A stretch of 35,266 nucleotides of DNA from Microbacterium maritypicum MF109. GTDB taxonomy: Bacteria; Actinomycetota; Actinomycetes; Actinomycetales; Microbacteriaceae. Below the pieces are notes generated by a model. It had not been told where the DNA came from and did not search any database. It saw only the letters and a program-made list of their open reading frames with translations. The position numbers and the translations under genes are program-made. This document shows, in pieces, positions 13,585 through 21,044 of this stretch; the stretch's first letter is position 1, and the number at the start of each line of letters is the position of its first letter. The stretch covers positions 1-35,266 of the forward strand of contig NZ_ATAO01000079.1 in assembly GCF_000455825.1 (NCBI RefSeq), written 5' to 3'.

Positions 13585-14027
13585 GTGAGTACGCCCTGTA
13601 CACGCCAACCACGAACACCGTGCGCCGTGCAGCATCGGACTTCCAGCCACCGATCACGCCAGAGGAGTTCGACCGCTGGTTGGCTGCTCATGATGCCGAG
13701 GTGCGGGCGTCGGTCGTCCCTGAGATCGGGATGCCGTGTGCGAACACGAAGCCTCACCCCGCTCATGCCTGGCAGATGAGCGCGACGGGCTGGTGCCTGT
13801 GTGCTGGTGTCGTAGCCGAGGAACCGGAATGGGAGTACGGCATTCACAGCGAGATCAGTGGAAACGTGAACTCAGTCGGTGCTCCCTGGATGGACCGTGC
13901 GTTCGCCGAGAAGGTGACAGCGAACGACAGCGGCAACTACGGTGTCCGCCGTCGCAAGGCTGGCCCGTGGGTACCAGTGAAGCAGGAAGGCCCAGCCGCC
14001 AAACACGAGATTCGGAGACAGCCATGA
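13581..14027 (+). CDS. hypothetical protein
   Basis: This 148-residue protein begins in an ATGA overlap. The N-terminal half has a helical domain (PITPEEFDRWLAAHDAEV) and the centre a histidine/cysteine cluster (CANTKPHPAHAW and WCLC). The C-terminal half, from about residue 80, has the pattern EWEYGIHSE and RRRKAGPW seen in small DNA-mimic or host-interaction phage proteins. That resemblance is only suggestive, and the function is unknown. Confidence 0.58.
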   Translation: MSEYALYTPTTNTVRRAASDFQPPITPEEFDRWLAAHDAEVRASVVPEIGMPCANTKPHPAHAWQMSATGWCLCAGVVAEEPEWEYGIHSEISGNVNSVGAPWMDRAFAEKVTANDSGNYGVRRRKAGPWVPVKQEGPAAKHEIRRQP

Positions 14028-14221
14028 TGCGGTTCGCGCACACGGGAACGGGCGAGACCATCCTCGTGCAGGACGGAGAGCATGTGCTCATCGCGGACTC
14101 ATGCGGTGATCCGGTGTGCGCGTGCGGGTACGCCCCGTCACCGCCAGACGCCCGAAGCCAGTTGCATGCCGCGAGTCTCGTGAGCGCGCACGTCACACGT
14201 GAGATGGGGGGTCACTCATGA
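14024..14221 (+). CDS. small hypothetical protein
   Basis: This 65-residue protein starts at ATG 14024 in an ATGA overlap (a second ATG follows at once). The middle carries the segment SCGDPVCACGYAP with three cysteines, and the end is helical with histidines. It may bind a metal. No family is recognised. Confidence 0.5.
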   Translation: MMRFAHTGTGETILVQDGEHVLIADSCGDPVCACGYAPSPPDARSQLHAASLVSAHVTREMGGHS

Positions 14222-14322
14222 GGTGCAAGCCATTGGTCCCGGCAGAAGTCGAGGTTGGGTGGTGGGAGGCGGATAGGCTCGGGGTATCCACTGAGAGGAG
14301 CCGAGATGGCTACGAAGTATGA
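14218..14322 (+). CDS. possible 34-residue peptide
   Basis: A frame of 34 residues starts in an ATGA overlap after a G-rich Shine-Dalgarno and runs 17 bases into the next gene. It contains a VGWWEADRLGVS segment. The coupling supports it, but its length and composition are weak evidence. The stretch may instead be a leader for the gene at 14306. Confidence 0.3.
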   Translation: MRCKPLVPAEVEVGWWEADRLGVSTERSRDGYEV

Positions 14323-14515
14323 CGTTCTCCGAGCGCTTGTCGACCTCGATCGTGACAAGTGGGGAGATCAGATGGGTCTTCACAACGTCATCACCAACAT
14401 CATCGACGCGATCAGTGAGACTCGCGGTAGCGAGGAAGAGTTGGCGGACGGGATTTACGACATCATCGCGGAGAGTTTCACGCCTTCTCGTGTGGAAAAG
14501 GATCCTGCCTCGTAG
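14306..14515 (+). CDS. hypothetical acidic protein
   Basis: This 69-residue acidic helical protein starts at ATG 14306 with a strong GAGAGGAG Shine-Dalgarno at 14292-14299. The sequence shows two helices, DVLRALVDLDRDKWGD and NVITNIIDAISE, and a short acidic tail. It is the last gene of the long rightward early run and is met tail-to-tail by a minus-strand gene seven bases later. Small acidic proteins at this site may act on host factors, but no family is recognised. Confidence 0.6.
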   Translation: MATKYDVLRALVDLDRDKWGDQMGLHNVITNIIDAISETRGSEEELADGIYDIIAESFTPSRVEKDPAS

Positions 14516-14522
14516 CGAGAGG

Positions 14523-15233
14523 TCATGCACTACGCAGGGGGTCTAGGCCGAGGTCCCACACGGTCGTGGTGACTGTCCCCAACTTGAAGAGCAGGGGGCT
14601 GTCAGCTCCGTCCTGACGCCAGCCCGCGTTCTCGAAATCCCTCCTCACCTCGCGCACTTTCTCAACGGTCCAAGGTCGGTAGAAGAGCTTCGTTATGACG
14701 ACGACGCTGGATCGTCCTGGGAGGTTGATGACTCCGACCACTGGATCTGTGAAAGGAAAGTTGCGCGGGTTGTACTCGAGCCCGGGTCGGCTGATCAACA
14801 CTGCGAATGTGCGGACCCAATTGTCGAACGGCGGACGCCACCAGCTAATCGCCCCGCCCTTGACGCGCTTCTCGGGGAAGGGCTGCTGAAGCCCCGGTTC
14901 GCTGACTACGATATCCAGCGCCTGTCTCCATCCATCCACCTCTGGGGGTGGGGCGAGTCGAGTGACTACCCGCGGGTCTTCGTCAGCGCTTCTGAACGGC
15001 GAGTCCTCCCACACCCAGTTATCGGCGATGCCGCTCTCGCTCGTCATCGCGACTCGCCAGTTGCCGGACGCATGAAGTGAGAACTTCAACTCGTTCATCA
15101 ACGAGCGCATACTCACGTAGACATCGCGTCCGTTGGTACCTCCGACAACCATCCAGGTCGCGCTACGCAAGGTGTTGGGAGATCCAGCCGCGAACCTCAG
15201 CTTCCCGCCGATGGGGAGTGGAGTGATTGCCAT
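14523..15233 (-). CDS. second minus-strand moron, unknown function
   Basis: This 236-residue protein is encoded against the direction of both flanking blocks. There is no obvious signal peptide or membrane segment. The sequence alternates beta-rich and Trp/Pro-rich segments (ISWWRPPFDNW, LFYRPWTVEKVREV, LLFKLGTVTTTVW), suggesting a compact all-beta or alpha/beta protein. The start at 15233 is preferred over 15293 because TAGGAT at 15246-15241 ends exactly 7 nt upstream, giving a leaderless mRNA. By eye its GC content and codon use are lower than those of neighbouring genes, as for recently acquired cargo. The location between the early and late blocks is a common moron site. Function unknown. 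Confidence 0.68.
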   Translation of the reverse strand: MAITPLPIGGKLRFAAGSPNTLRSATWMVVGGTNGRDVYVSMRSLMNELKFSLHASGNWRVAMTSESGIADNWVWEDSPFRSADEDPRVVTRLAPPPEVDGWRQALDIVVSEPGLQQPFPEKRVKGGAISWWRPPFDNWVRTFAVLISRPGLEYNPRNFPFTDPVVGVINLPGRSSVVVITKLFYRPWTVEKVREVRRDFENAGWRQDGADSPLLFKLGTVTTTVWDLGLDPLRSA

Positions 15234-15240
15234 GTTGCTG

Positions 15241-15246
15241 ATCCTA
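15241..15246 (-). promoter_or_regulatory. -10 element of second moron
   Basis: TAGGAT on the minus strand fits the TAnnnT pattern and ends 7 nt before ATG 15233. A TTGACA hexamer exists at 15298-15293 but is too far upstream to pair with it. The call rests on the spacing to the start codon. Confidence 0.4.
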
Positions 15247-15314
15247 CGGATGCAGGTCGAGGGCGAGACTTGCATGCTTGAAGACAAAAACATGTCAAAC
15301 GTGTCCGGATGGTG

Positions 15315-15323
15315 TGTTAAGCT
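15315..15323 (+). promoter_or_regulatory. extended -10, candidate late promoter
   Basis: TGTTAAGCT matches the TGnTAnnnT extended -10 pattern. Transcription would begin near 15330. The only -35-like sequence is ATGTCA at 15292-15297, which is too far upstream for a standard spacer, so the promoter may need an activator. It lies just before the structural gene block. Confidence 0.4.
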
Positions 15324-15329
15324 GTGCTT

Positions 15330-15381
15330 GCACCTGAACTATGACCCGAAGCCTCGCCGATCTGGCGGGGCTTTCGTCGTT
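15330..15381 (+). ncRNA. putative short terminated leader RNA
   Basis: If transcription starts about 7 nt after the extended -10, it would reach the terminator after only about 50 nt. The lambda late promoter gives a short terminated RNA in the same way until antitermination occurs. The end points are predicted from sequence only. Confidence 0.3.
15349..15381 (+). terminator. intrinsic terminator upstream of late genes
   Basis: AAGCCTCGCC at 15349-15358 pairs with GGCGGGGCTT at 15364-15373 around a five-base loop, with nine Watson-Crick pairs and one G-U pair. TTTCGTCGTT follows. It points rightward, toward the terminase operon, and there is no gene directly before it on this strand. Confidence 0.75.
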
Positions 15382-15559
15382 CAGCTGTGGCCCCGCCACC
15401 ACACGCTCACATCCCTCTGCAGAGCGACCGCCGCTAGCCATGACCTCACGCTGCCCGTCTGAGTTCGGGAGACGTCGAGTGAGCAGCCCCGGGCTGGTCG
15501 CATGATGCGCATGCTCGAGCGGTGATGGGCGGCGGGACGCAGTCTTCCAGGGAGGCGCC

Positions 15560-15865
15560 GTGTCGGACGTCATCCACTCTCGCGCATATCGCGACCTGCG
15601 CGCCGCGCTCAAGGCCGAGTGGCGCGCGAGGAACGCGCCGTGCGCTCTCTGCGGTCAGGCGGATATCGAGTATGACGGCCCTCGCAACGCACGGAACAGC
15701 TTCGAGCTCGATCACAAGATCAGCCGGAAGCGGTGCCTCGCCATGGGGAAGCCTGAGCTGCTGCTCGATCCAACGAACTGTCAGCCATCGCACACGCGAT
15801 GCAACCGGGCAAAGCAGGCCGGCGAAGCGAAGCCCACGATGGGCGAGACCAGCGAGGAGTTCTAA
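15560..15865 (+). CDS. HNH endonuclease of the packaging module
   Basis: This 101-residue protein is a phage HNH endonuclease of the type found next to terminase genes, where it helps the terminase cut concatemers at cos. The zinc ligands are C28/C31 and C74/C81, the catalytic ELDHKIS holds D51-H52, and the distal N73 and H78 complete the HNH motif. The start GTG 15560 has a GGGAGG Shine-Dalgarno. It opens the late operon, upstream of the terminase subunits. Confidence 0.92.
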   Translation: MSDVIHSRAYRDLRAALKAEWRARNAPCALCGQADIEYDGPRNARNSFELDHKISRKRCLAMGKPELLLDPTNCQPSHTRCNRAKQAGEAKPTMGETSEEF

Positions 15866-15867
15866 CC

Positions 15868-16146
15868 ATGGACAGCATGCGCAAGATCGCGATCACCGAC
15901 GGCCCCCTGAAGGGCAAGACCGTCGAGGTCCACGTCAACGAGTCCACGTTCACCACGCACGCCGGCAACGGCCACTACGAGGTGACGAAGGACGGCGCGT
16001 CCTGGCACCGCAAGCAGGCCGCCACCAGCACGGAGACAGCCGCACCGAAGGCCCCGCGCAAGCCTGTACGCAAGCCTGCAGCGAAGCCACAGGTACTCGA
16101 ACCCGATGGCGCTCGCGTGGAGCAGCCTGCACCAAAGGCTGATTGA
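15868..16146 (+). CDS. hypothetical protein with basic tail
   Basis: This 92-residue protein starts at ATG 15868, two bases after the HNH stop. The N-terminal 50 residues look like a small beta domain (KIAITDGPLKGKTVEVHVNE, then HYEVTKDGASWHR). The rest is an Ala/Lys/Pro-rich tail resembling a histone-like extension (APRKPVRKPAAKP). Such tails bind DNA or RNA nonspecifically. No family is recognised. Confidence 0.62.
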   Translation: MDSMRKIAITDGPLKGKTVEVHVNESTFTTHAGNGHYEVTKDGASWHRKQAATSTETAAPKAPRKPVRKPAAKPQVLEPDGARVEQPAPKAD

Positions 16147-16337
16147 TGGACACGATCCGGTCGGTCGTCGAGGCTCGTGTACACACAGAGTACACAGCCA
16201 CTCATGCGCGCCTTGCTGATGACCCCACGTACCAGCGACTCGTGAAGAATGCAGACGCCGAGACCCTTCACGTACATCGCACGCAACTCGCTGGCCCTGT
16301 ACGTCGAAACCCACATGCCTCTCGTTACCGCGGGTAG
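16146..16337 (+). CDS. small hypothetical protein
   Basis: This 63-residue frame starts at the ATG sharing a base with the preceding stop (TGATG). It is a charged helical protein (VVEARVHTEYTATHARLADDP and VKNADAETLHVHRTQL) with an Arg-rich end. Its role is unknown. It lies in the packaging block before the small terminase. Confidence 0.45.
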   Translation: MDTIRSVVEARVHTEYTATHARLADDPTYQRLVKNADAETLHVHRTQLAGPVRRNPHASRYRG

Positions 16338-16445
16338 GGGCGTCGCAATCTCTACAGACTGACGACCGAGGCCACTTCTCCGGCAGTGATCTCTCTCCCC
16401 CCGCACCGTGAGGAGGGGGTCGCGCGCGGTAAAGGAGTATCCCCG

Positions 16446-16997
16446 ATGCGAGTGATCGTGATGGCTGGCACCAAGGCGTCGGGATTGATGGAGGCGAAGA
16501 ACCTCGAGATCGATCCTGTCGCGATCGTGACACCGCGTTCACCGGATGCTGCTCGTGGTGTTCTGGCCGACCGCATCATGGAGGCCTCGTCGCTGACGCC
16601 CGAGATGCGGGAGAAGCTGATCGACGGCGTGCTGCCCTCGATCGTCACGACCCGTGACGCGGTCAACATGGTCGCTGCGACCGAGAAGTCGCTCGACGCG
16701 GCGTCGAAGATTCTCACCGACATGGATGCCGGCGCGGTCGAAGCGCTGCGCGCACTCGCGCGGAAGATCGACGCGTGGGATCAGATCGTCGACTGGGCAC
16801 TCGAAGACGCGGCGGAGACGAAGGGCGCTCGTCCCTCGGTGCCGCAGAACGACAACGTCTCGATCTCGGCGTACCTCAAATACTGCGATCAGCTCGGCCT
16901 CACTCCGACCGGCCGAAAGGCGCTCGGGGTGAAGGACGGGGGCGAAGGTGGCAAGAAGGCCAAGCTCCACGCGCTCCGCGGCGGCAAGTCGGCGTAG
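16446..16997 (+). CDS. terminase small subunit
   Basis: This 183-residue protein precedes the large terminase and ends inside its start. The central part is mainly helical, and the C-terminal segment SAYLKYCDQLGLTPTGRKALG carries the LGLTPxxRxxLG-like signature common in small terminase subunits of actinobacterial phages. The tail is Gly/Lys-rich. The start ATG 16446 has a strong AAAGGAG Shine-Dalgarno at 16429-16435. The protein should recognise the packaging site and recruit the large subunit. The assignment rests on motif and position. Confidence 0.82.
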   Translation: MRVIVMAGTKASGLMEAKNLEIDPVAIVTPRSPDAARGVLADRIMEASSLTPEMREKLIDGVLPSIVTTRDAVNMVAATEKSLDAASKILTDMDAGAVEALRALARKIDAWDQIVDWALEDAAETKGARPSVPQNDNVSISAYLKYCDQLGLTPTGRKALGVKDGGEGGKKAKLHALRGGKSA

Positions 16998-18657
16998 TGC
17001 CACAAAGGGCCCCGGTGCCGCGTACCTGAAGGCCGTCGGTGGGCCGACACGCTCGGAGTCGTTCCGTAGCCGAGTCGGGTGCACCGAGCCGCGCATCTGC
17101 ACGGCGCCGTTGCGCGAGCTCACTCCGGAGACGTCGAAGGGCTTCGCCTGCATCGAGTTCGCCGAGGAGATCCTCGAGATCGAACTGCTGCCGTGGCAAC
17201 GCGCGCTGTTGATCCGCGCGCTCGAACTGAACCCCGACGGCACCTACCGCTTCAAGACCATCCTGTTGCTCGTCGCCCGCCAGAACGGCAAGTCGACGCT
17301 GATGCAGGTGCTCGCCCTGTGGCGCATGTACGCCGAGGGGGCACCGCTCGTCATCGGCACAGCGCAGTCGCTCGACATTGCCGAGGAGCAGTGGTCCGGT
17401 GCGGTCGAGATCGCCGAGGGCATCCCGGAGCTTGCTGAACTCATCGAGCATGTCGACCGCACCAATGGGAAGAAGGCGCTGCGCCTCGACTCCGGCGAGC
17501 GGTACAAGGTCGCGGCGGCATCGCGTCGCGGCGGCCGCGGTCTCTCCGGAGACCTCGTGCTGCTCGACGAGCTGCGTGAACATCAGAACTGGCAGGCGTG
17601 GGGCGCGGTCACCAAGACCACGATGGCCCGCAAGCTTGCACAGATCTGGGCCGCATCCAACGCCGGCGACATGGCATCTGTCGTCCTCCGTCGCCTCCGC
17701 TCGCTCGCGCACCGCGCGCTCGGCTGGCCCGACGGCAAAGACGGTATGGACGACCTCGACAAGCTCGGGGACACGCAGGACCAGGCGACCGAGGTCGACG
17801 ACTCGCTCGGCATCTTCGAGTGGTCATCGGCGCCCGGCCGCGGCGTGTGGGATCGCGAAGGTTGGGCCGAGGCGAACCCCTCGCTCGGCTACACGATCGA
17901 CCTGCGCTCGATCGCCGCCGCCGCTTCGACGGACCCCGAGTGGGTGTTCCGCACCGAGGTTATGTGCCAGTTCGTGAACATGCTCGGAACTGGGCCGTTC
18001 CCGACCGGCTCATGGGCGGCCACGCTCGACGCGAAGAACGACCGCGTCGAGCGTGAGGTCGCCCGCGATCCGGACCGGCCCGCCTGCTACGGCATCGACA
18101 TGTCGCACGACCGCACGATGGTCTACATCGCGCTCGCGTTCTGGGACACCGAAGGTCGGATACGTGGCGAGATCGTCGCGCAGCGCGCCGGCCCCGACTG
18201 GGTGCTGCCGTGGCTGCTCTCTCCTGCGAGGAAGATCGCGCCGACTCACGTCGCATTTCAGCGACGCGGCGCACCGATCTCGTCGATGTGGGGCGAATTC
18301 GAAGACGCCGGCATCGAGGTCACACCGTGGGGCGAGGACAAGCTCGCCGGATGGCACGGCGCCGTGTACGACATGATCCGCAAGGCCGCGACCGACGAGT
18401 CGCCAAAGGGTGAGACCGAAGACGAGTTTCGCGATCGCGTCCGCATCTCGCACGGCGCGCAGCCGGTGCTCGACGTCGCCGCGTCGACCGCACAGATCAA
18501 GCCCGTCGGCGATGGCTGGGTCATCGACCGCAAGGCATCCCCGGCAGATGCCTCGCCACTGCTGGCGTTCATCGCCGCCGTCGGCCTGCTGCTGACGAAC
18601 CCATCGGAGAGCAACGCCGTCTCCGCGTACGAGAGCAACGACCTCATGGTCGTCTGA
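16948..18657 (+). CDS. terminase large subunit
   Basis: This 569-residue packaging ATPase and nuclease has a Walker A motif RQNGKST at 111-117 (preceded by the hydrophobic strand TILLLVA) and a Walker B motif LVLLDE at 203-208. The C-terminal half has the RNase H-like nuclease fold beginning at CYGIDMSHDRT with its first acidic residue. The start GTG 16948 overlaps the small terminase by 50 bases. No other start is seen, and the upstream GGGGGCGAAG can serve as Shine-Dalgarno. The protein powers DNA translocation into the procapsid and cuts at cos, together with the HNH protein. Confidence 0.95.
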   Translation: MARRPSSTRSAAASRRSATKGPGAAYLKAVGGPTRSESFRSRVGCTEPRICTAPLRELTPETSKGFACIEFAEEILEIELLPWQRALLIRALELNPDGTYRFKTILLLVARQNGKSTLMQVLALWRMYAEGAPLVIGTAQSLDIAEEQWSGAVEIAEGIPELAELIEHVDRTNGKKALRLDSGERYKVAAASRRGGRGLSGDLVLLDELREHQNWQAWGAVTKTTMARKLAQIWAASNAGDMASVVLRRLRSLAHRALGWPDGKDGMDDLDKLGDTQDQATEVDDSLGIFEWSSAPGRGVWDREGWAEANPSLGYTIDLRSIAAAASTDPEWVFRTEVMCQFVNMLGTGPFPTGSWAATLDAKNDRVEREVARDPDRPACYGIDMSHDRTMVYIALAFWDTEGRIRGEIVAQRAGPDWVLPWLLSPARKIAPTHVAFQRRGAPISSMWGEFEDAGIEVTPWGEDKLAGWHGAVYDMIRKAATDESPKGETEDEFRDRVRISHGAQPVLDVAASTAQIKPVGDGWVIDRKASPADASPLLAFIAAVGLLLTNPSESNAVSAYESNDLMVV

Positions 18658-18671
18658 TGAGAGGTGCTGCC

Positions 18672-18881
18672 ATGGGTGCGTTCCGAAAGGTGTTGCTGCT
18701 CCGAACCGTGATCGTGAACCTCACCGACGGATCGTCGATCTCGGGTGTGCTGTACCGCGACCCGGGGAATCTGATCGTCCTGAAGAACGCGACGTACTTC
18801 GAACCCGGCGCGGAACCGGCGCCGCTCGATGGCGACACCGTCATCGACCGCGCGCAGGTGTTGTTCGTGCAGGCACCGTAG
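18672..18881 (+). CDS. small Sm/SH3-like beta-barrel protein
   Basis: This 69-residue protein looks like a small beta barrel: TVIVNLTDGSSISGVLYRD and NLIVLKNATYF give two hairpins, and LDGDTVIDRAQVLFVQAP a third. The pattern resembles small Sm-like proteins frequently encoded between the large terminase and the portal in actinobacterial phages. Its role is unknown, possibly a head-assembly accessory or RNA-binding factor. The start ATG 18672 is preferred because GAGAGGTG lies just upstream. ATG 18657 in an ATGA overlap with the terminase stop is an alternative. Confidence 0.65.
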   Translation: MGAFRKVLLLRTVIVNLTDGSSISGVLYRDPGNLIVLKNATYFEPGAEPAPLDGDTVIDRAQVLFVQAP

Positions 18882-18894
18882 GGGAGGGCACACG

Positions 18895-21033
18895 ATGGTT
18901 TTCGCCGTCTCCGAGGGCAAGCTCCTCGCTGTTCAGAAGCCGACCTATCAGGCGCCGACCGCGCTGAAGATCAGCGACGATCTGTCGCAGGACTACTCCG
19001 CGATCTACCGCCAGCAGCCTTCCGTTCGAACAGTCGTCGACTTCCTCGCCCGCAACGTTGCGCAGCTCTCGCTCCACACATTCCGGCGCCTCGACGACTC
19101 CGACCGCGAACGAGTGACCGATCACCCGTTCGCACAGATGATGCGCAAGCCGAACCCGTACACCACCGGCTATCGCCTGATCTTCTCGCTCATCGCCGAC
19201 CGGGGCATCTACGACCGCGCGCTGTGGGTGAAGGTGTGGCAGGACGGTCGGTCGATGCTGGTGCGGATCCCACCGCGTCTGTGGACGATCAAGGACGATG
19301 ACAACTGGCTCGCCCCGACGGAGTTCGTCGTTAAGGGCAACCGGGGCAAGACCACCCTGTCGGCGAAGGATGTCGTCTATTTCCGCGGGTACAACCCCGA
19401 AGACGAGCGCTACGGACTCTCGCCGATCGAGTCGCTGCGTCGTGTCCTCTCTGAGGAGTACGCCGCCAGCCAGATGCGCGAGCAGGCGATGCGCAACGGA
19501 GCCCGCGTCGGCGGCTACATCCAGCGTCCGGCCGGCGCTCCCGAGTGGTCAGATCCCGCGCGGCAGCGCTTCGCCACCGGATGGCGCGCGCAGTACGCGG
19601 GCCAGACCGCGACCGAGGGCGGCGGCACCCCGGTGCTCGAGGACGGTATGACATTCGTCGCCGCCGGCCATTCCGCGAAGGACATGCAGTACATCGAGGC
19701 GCGCAAGCTCTCCCGTGAGGAGGCGGCCGCTGCGTACTTCATCCCGCCGCCCATGGTCGGAATCCTCGATCACGCGACCTTCGGGAACATCACGGAGCAG
19801 CACAAGATGCTCTACCAGGACACCCTCGGGCCGATTCTGCAGGAGGTACAGCAGGAGATCGCATTGCAGATCCTCCCCGACTTCGACGATGCCGACGACC
19901 TCTATGCCGAGTTCAACATGATGGAGAAGCTCCGCGGCTCGTTCGAGGAGCAGGCGGCGCAGATGCAGTCGTCCGTGGGGGCACCGATCATCACTCGGAA
20001 CGAGGCACGCGCGAAGGTCAACCTGCCCCGCATCGACGGCGGCGACGAGCTTGTCGTGCCGCTGAACGTGCTCGTCGGTGGTCTCGCTTCTCCCACCGAT
20101 CAGGTGGCGGCCGGATCCGGTGGCGGGGTGCTGCCGGAGCTCGAAGCGACAACGTCGGATGTGCTCACCGCGGACGAGATTCAGACTCTCGTGAACGCGG
20201 CGGCCACGCTGATTCGCTCGGGGTTCGACCCGGTAGAGGCTCTCGTGGCTGTCGGCCTGGACCCGATCAAGCACCTCGGTCTGCTGCCCGTCACCGTGCA
20301 GCGACCGCAGGAGCCGGAAAACGTCGACCAGGAAGCGGTCGACGACCTCAAGGGGCGGATGGTACGGGTCAAGTCCCGGCCGTCAGCTGCGCAGGTGGGG
20401 AAGTCGGCGCAGGTGCTCGCGGAGTTCTTCGAGCGTCAGGAGCGCTCTGTGCGTTCGGCGCTGGGAGCGAAGGATGCGGACTGGTGGGACGGCGAGCGAT
20501 GGGATCGCGAACTCGGTGGGGCGCTGTTGGCGCTCTCGTCATCGATCACGACGGCTGTCGCCAGGAAGCAGCTCGAGCGTCTCGGCGTCGACCCTGACGA
20601 GTATGACGTCGACCGGACGATGGCGTGGATGCGGAAGGTCGCATCCGCGAACGCATCGAGCATCAACGCTGCCACAGAGGCTGCCGTCACTGCGGCGATC
20701 GCGAGCGATGAGGATACGCCGGTCGCGGTCGCGCACGTTTTCGGCGTCGCGAAGTCCGCGCGGGCGCAGCAAGGTGGGCTCACGCTCGCAACCTCGCTCG
20801 CCGGATTCGCCTCAGTCGAAGCCGTACAGCAGGTGCGTGGCACCCGACCCGCGACGAAGACATGGATTGTCACGTCCAGCAACCCCCGAGCGTCGCACGC
20901 CGCGATGGCCGGGCAGACGGTTCCCATCGATTCCACGTTCACGAACGGCGCCAAATGGCCGGGCGACAGCTCGGCGCTAGACGTCGACGAGGTCGCCGGT
21001 TGCTCCTGCGACGTCGAGATCAAATTCGAGTAG
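18895..21033 (+). CDS. portal protein fused to MuF-like head protein
   Basis: This 712-residue protein is two usual genes in one. The N-terminal about 420 residues are an HK97-family portal (IYRQQPSVRTVVDFLARNVA, YGLSPIESLRRVLSEEY, YFIPPPMVGILDHATFGNI). This is the dodecamer through which DNA enters and to which the tail attaches. After an acidic/Ala linker, the last about 200 residues match the Mu gpF/SPP1 gp7-type minor capsid domain, with helices then WIVTSSNPRASHAAMAGQT, FTNGAKWPGD and the terminal CSCDVEI. The start ATG 18895 has a GGGGAGG Shine-Dalgarno. The fusion ties portal and MuF copy number together. Confidence 0.9.
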   Translation: MVFAVSEGKLLAVQKPTYQAPTALKISDDLSQDYSAIYRQQPSVRTVVDFLARNVAQLSLHTFRRLDDSDRERVTDHPFAQMMRKPNPYTTGYRLIFSLIADRGIYDRALWVKVWQDGRSMLVRIPPRLWTIKDDDNWLAPTEFVVKGNRGKTTLSAKDVVYFRGYNPEDERYGLSPIESLRRVLSEEYAASQMREQAMRNGARVGGYIQRPAGAPEWSDPARQRFATGWRAQYAGQTATEGGGTPVLEDGMTFVAAGHSAKDMQYIEARKLSREEAAAAYFIPPPMVGILDHATFGNITEQHKMLYQDTLGPILQEVQQEIALQILPDFDDADDLYAEFNMMEKLRGSFEEQAAQMQSSVGAPIITRNEARAKVNLPRIDGGDELVVPLNVLVGGLASPTDQVAAGSGGGVLPELEATTSDVLTADEIQTLVNAAATLIRSGFDPVEALVAVGLDPIKHLGLLPVTVQRPQEPENVDQEAVDDLKGRMVRVKSRPSAAQVGKSAQVLAEFFERQERSVRSALGAKDADWWDGERWDRELGGALLALSSSITTAVARKQLERLGVDPDEYDVDRTMAWMRKVASANASSINAATEAAVTAAIASDEDTPVAVAHVFGVAKSARAQQGGLTLATSLAGFASVEAVQQVRGTRPATKTWIVTSSNPRASHAAMAGQTVPIDSTFTNGAKWPGDSSALDVDEVAGCSCDVEIKFE

Positions 21034-21044
21034 GAGGGTCCGCG

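Larger units (their letters stand above)
15234..15559. other. gene-free switch region before the late operon
   Basis: No convincing gene lies in these 326 bases. They contain a leftward -10 for the moron at 14523-15233, a rightward extended -10 at 15315-15323 and a strong rightward terminator at 15349-15381. About 180 bases of GC-rich sequence then lead to the HNH gene. The cohesive-end site would be expected here, just before the HNH and terminase genes, but I cannot identify it. Confidence 0.6.

Noticed and set aside
15293..15298. TTGACA on the minus strand as a -35 for the second moron
   Set aside because: The best -10 (TAGGAT, 15246-15241) is 46 bases away and no -10 is found at 15-19 bp.
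15133..15462. Plus-strand frame across the switch region
   Set aside because: It reads through the terminator hairpin, lacks a Shine-Dalgarno and has no domain.
16384..16416. C-run and G-run before the small terminase as a terminator
   Set aside because: The runs do not extend into a proper stem and no T-tract follows.
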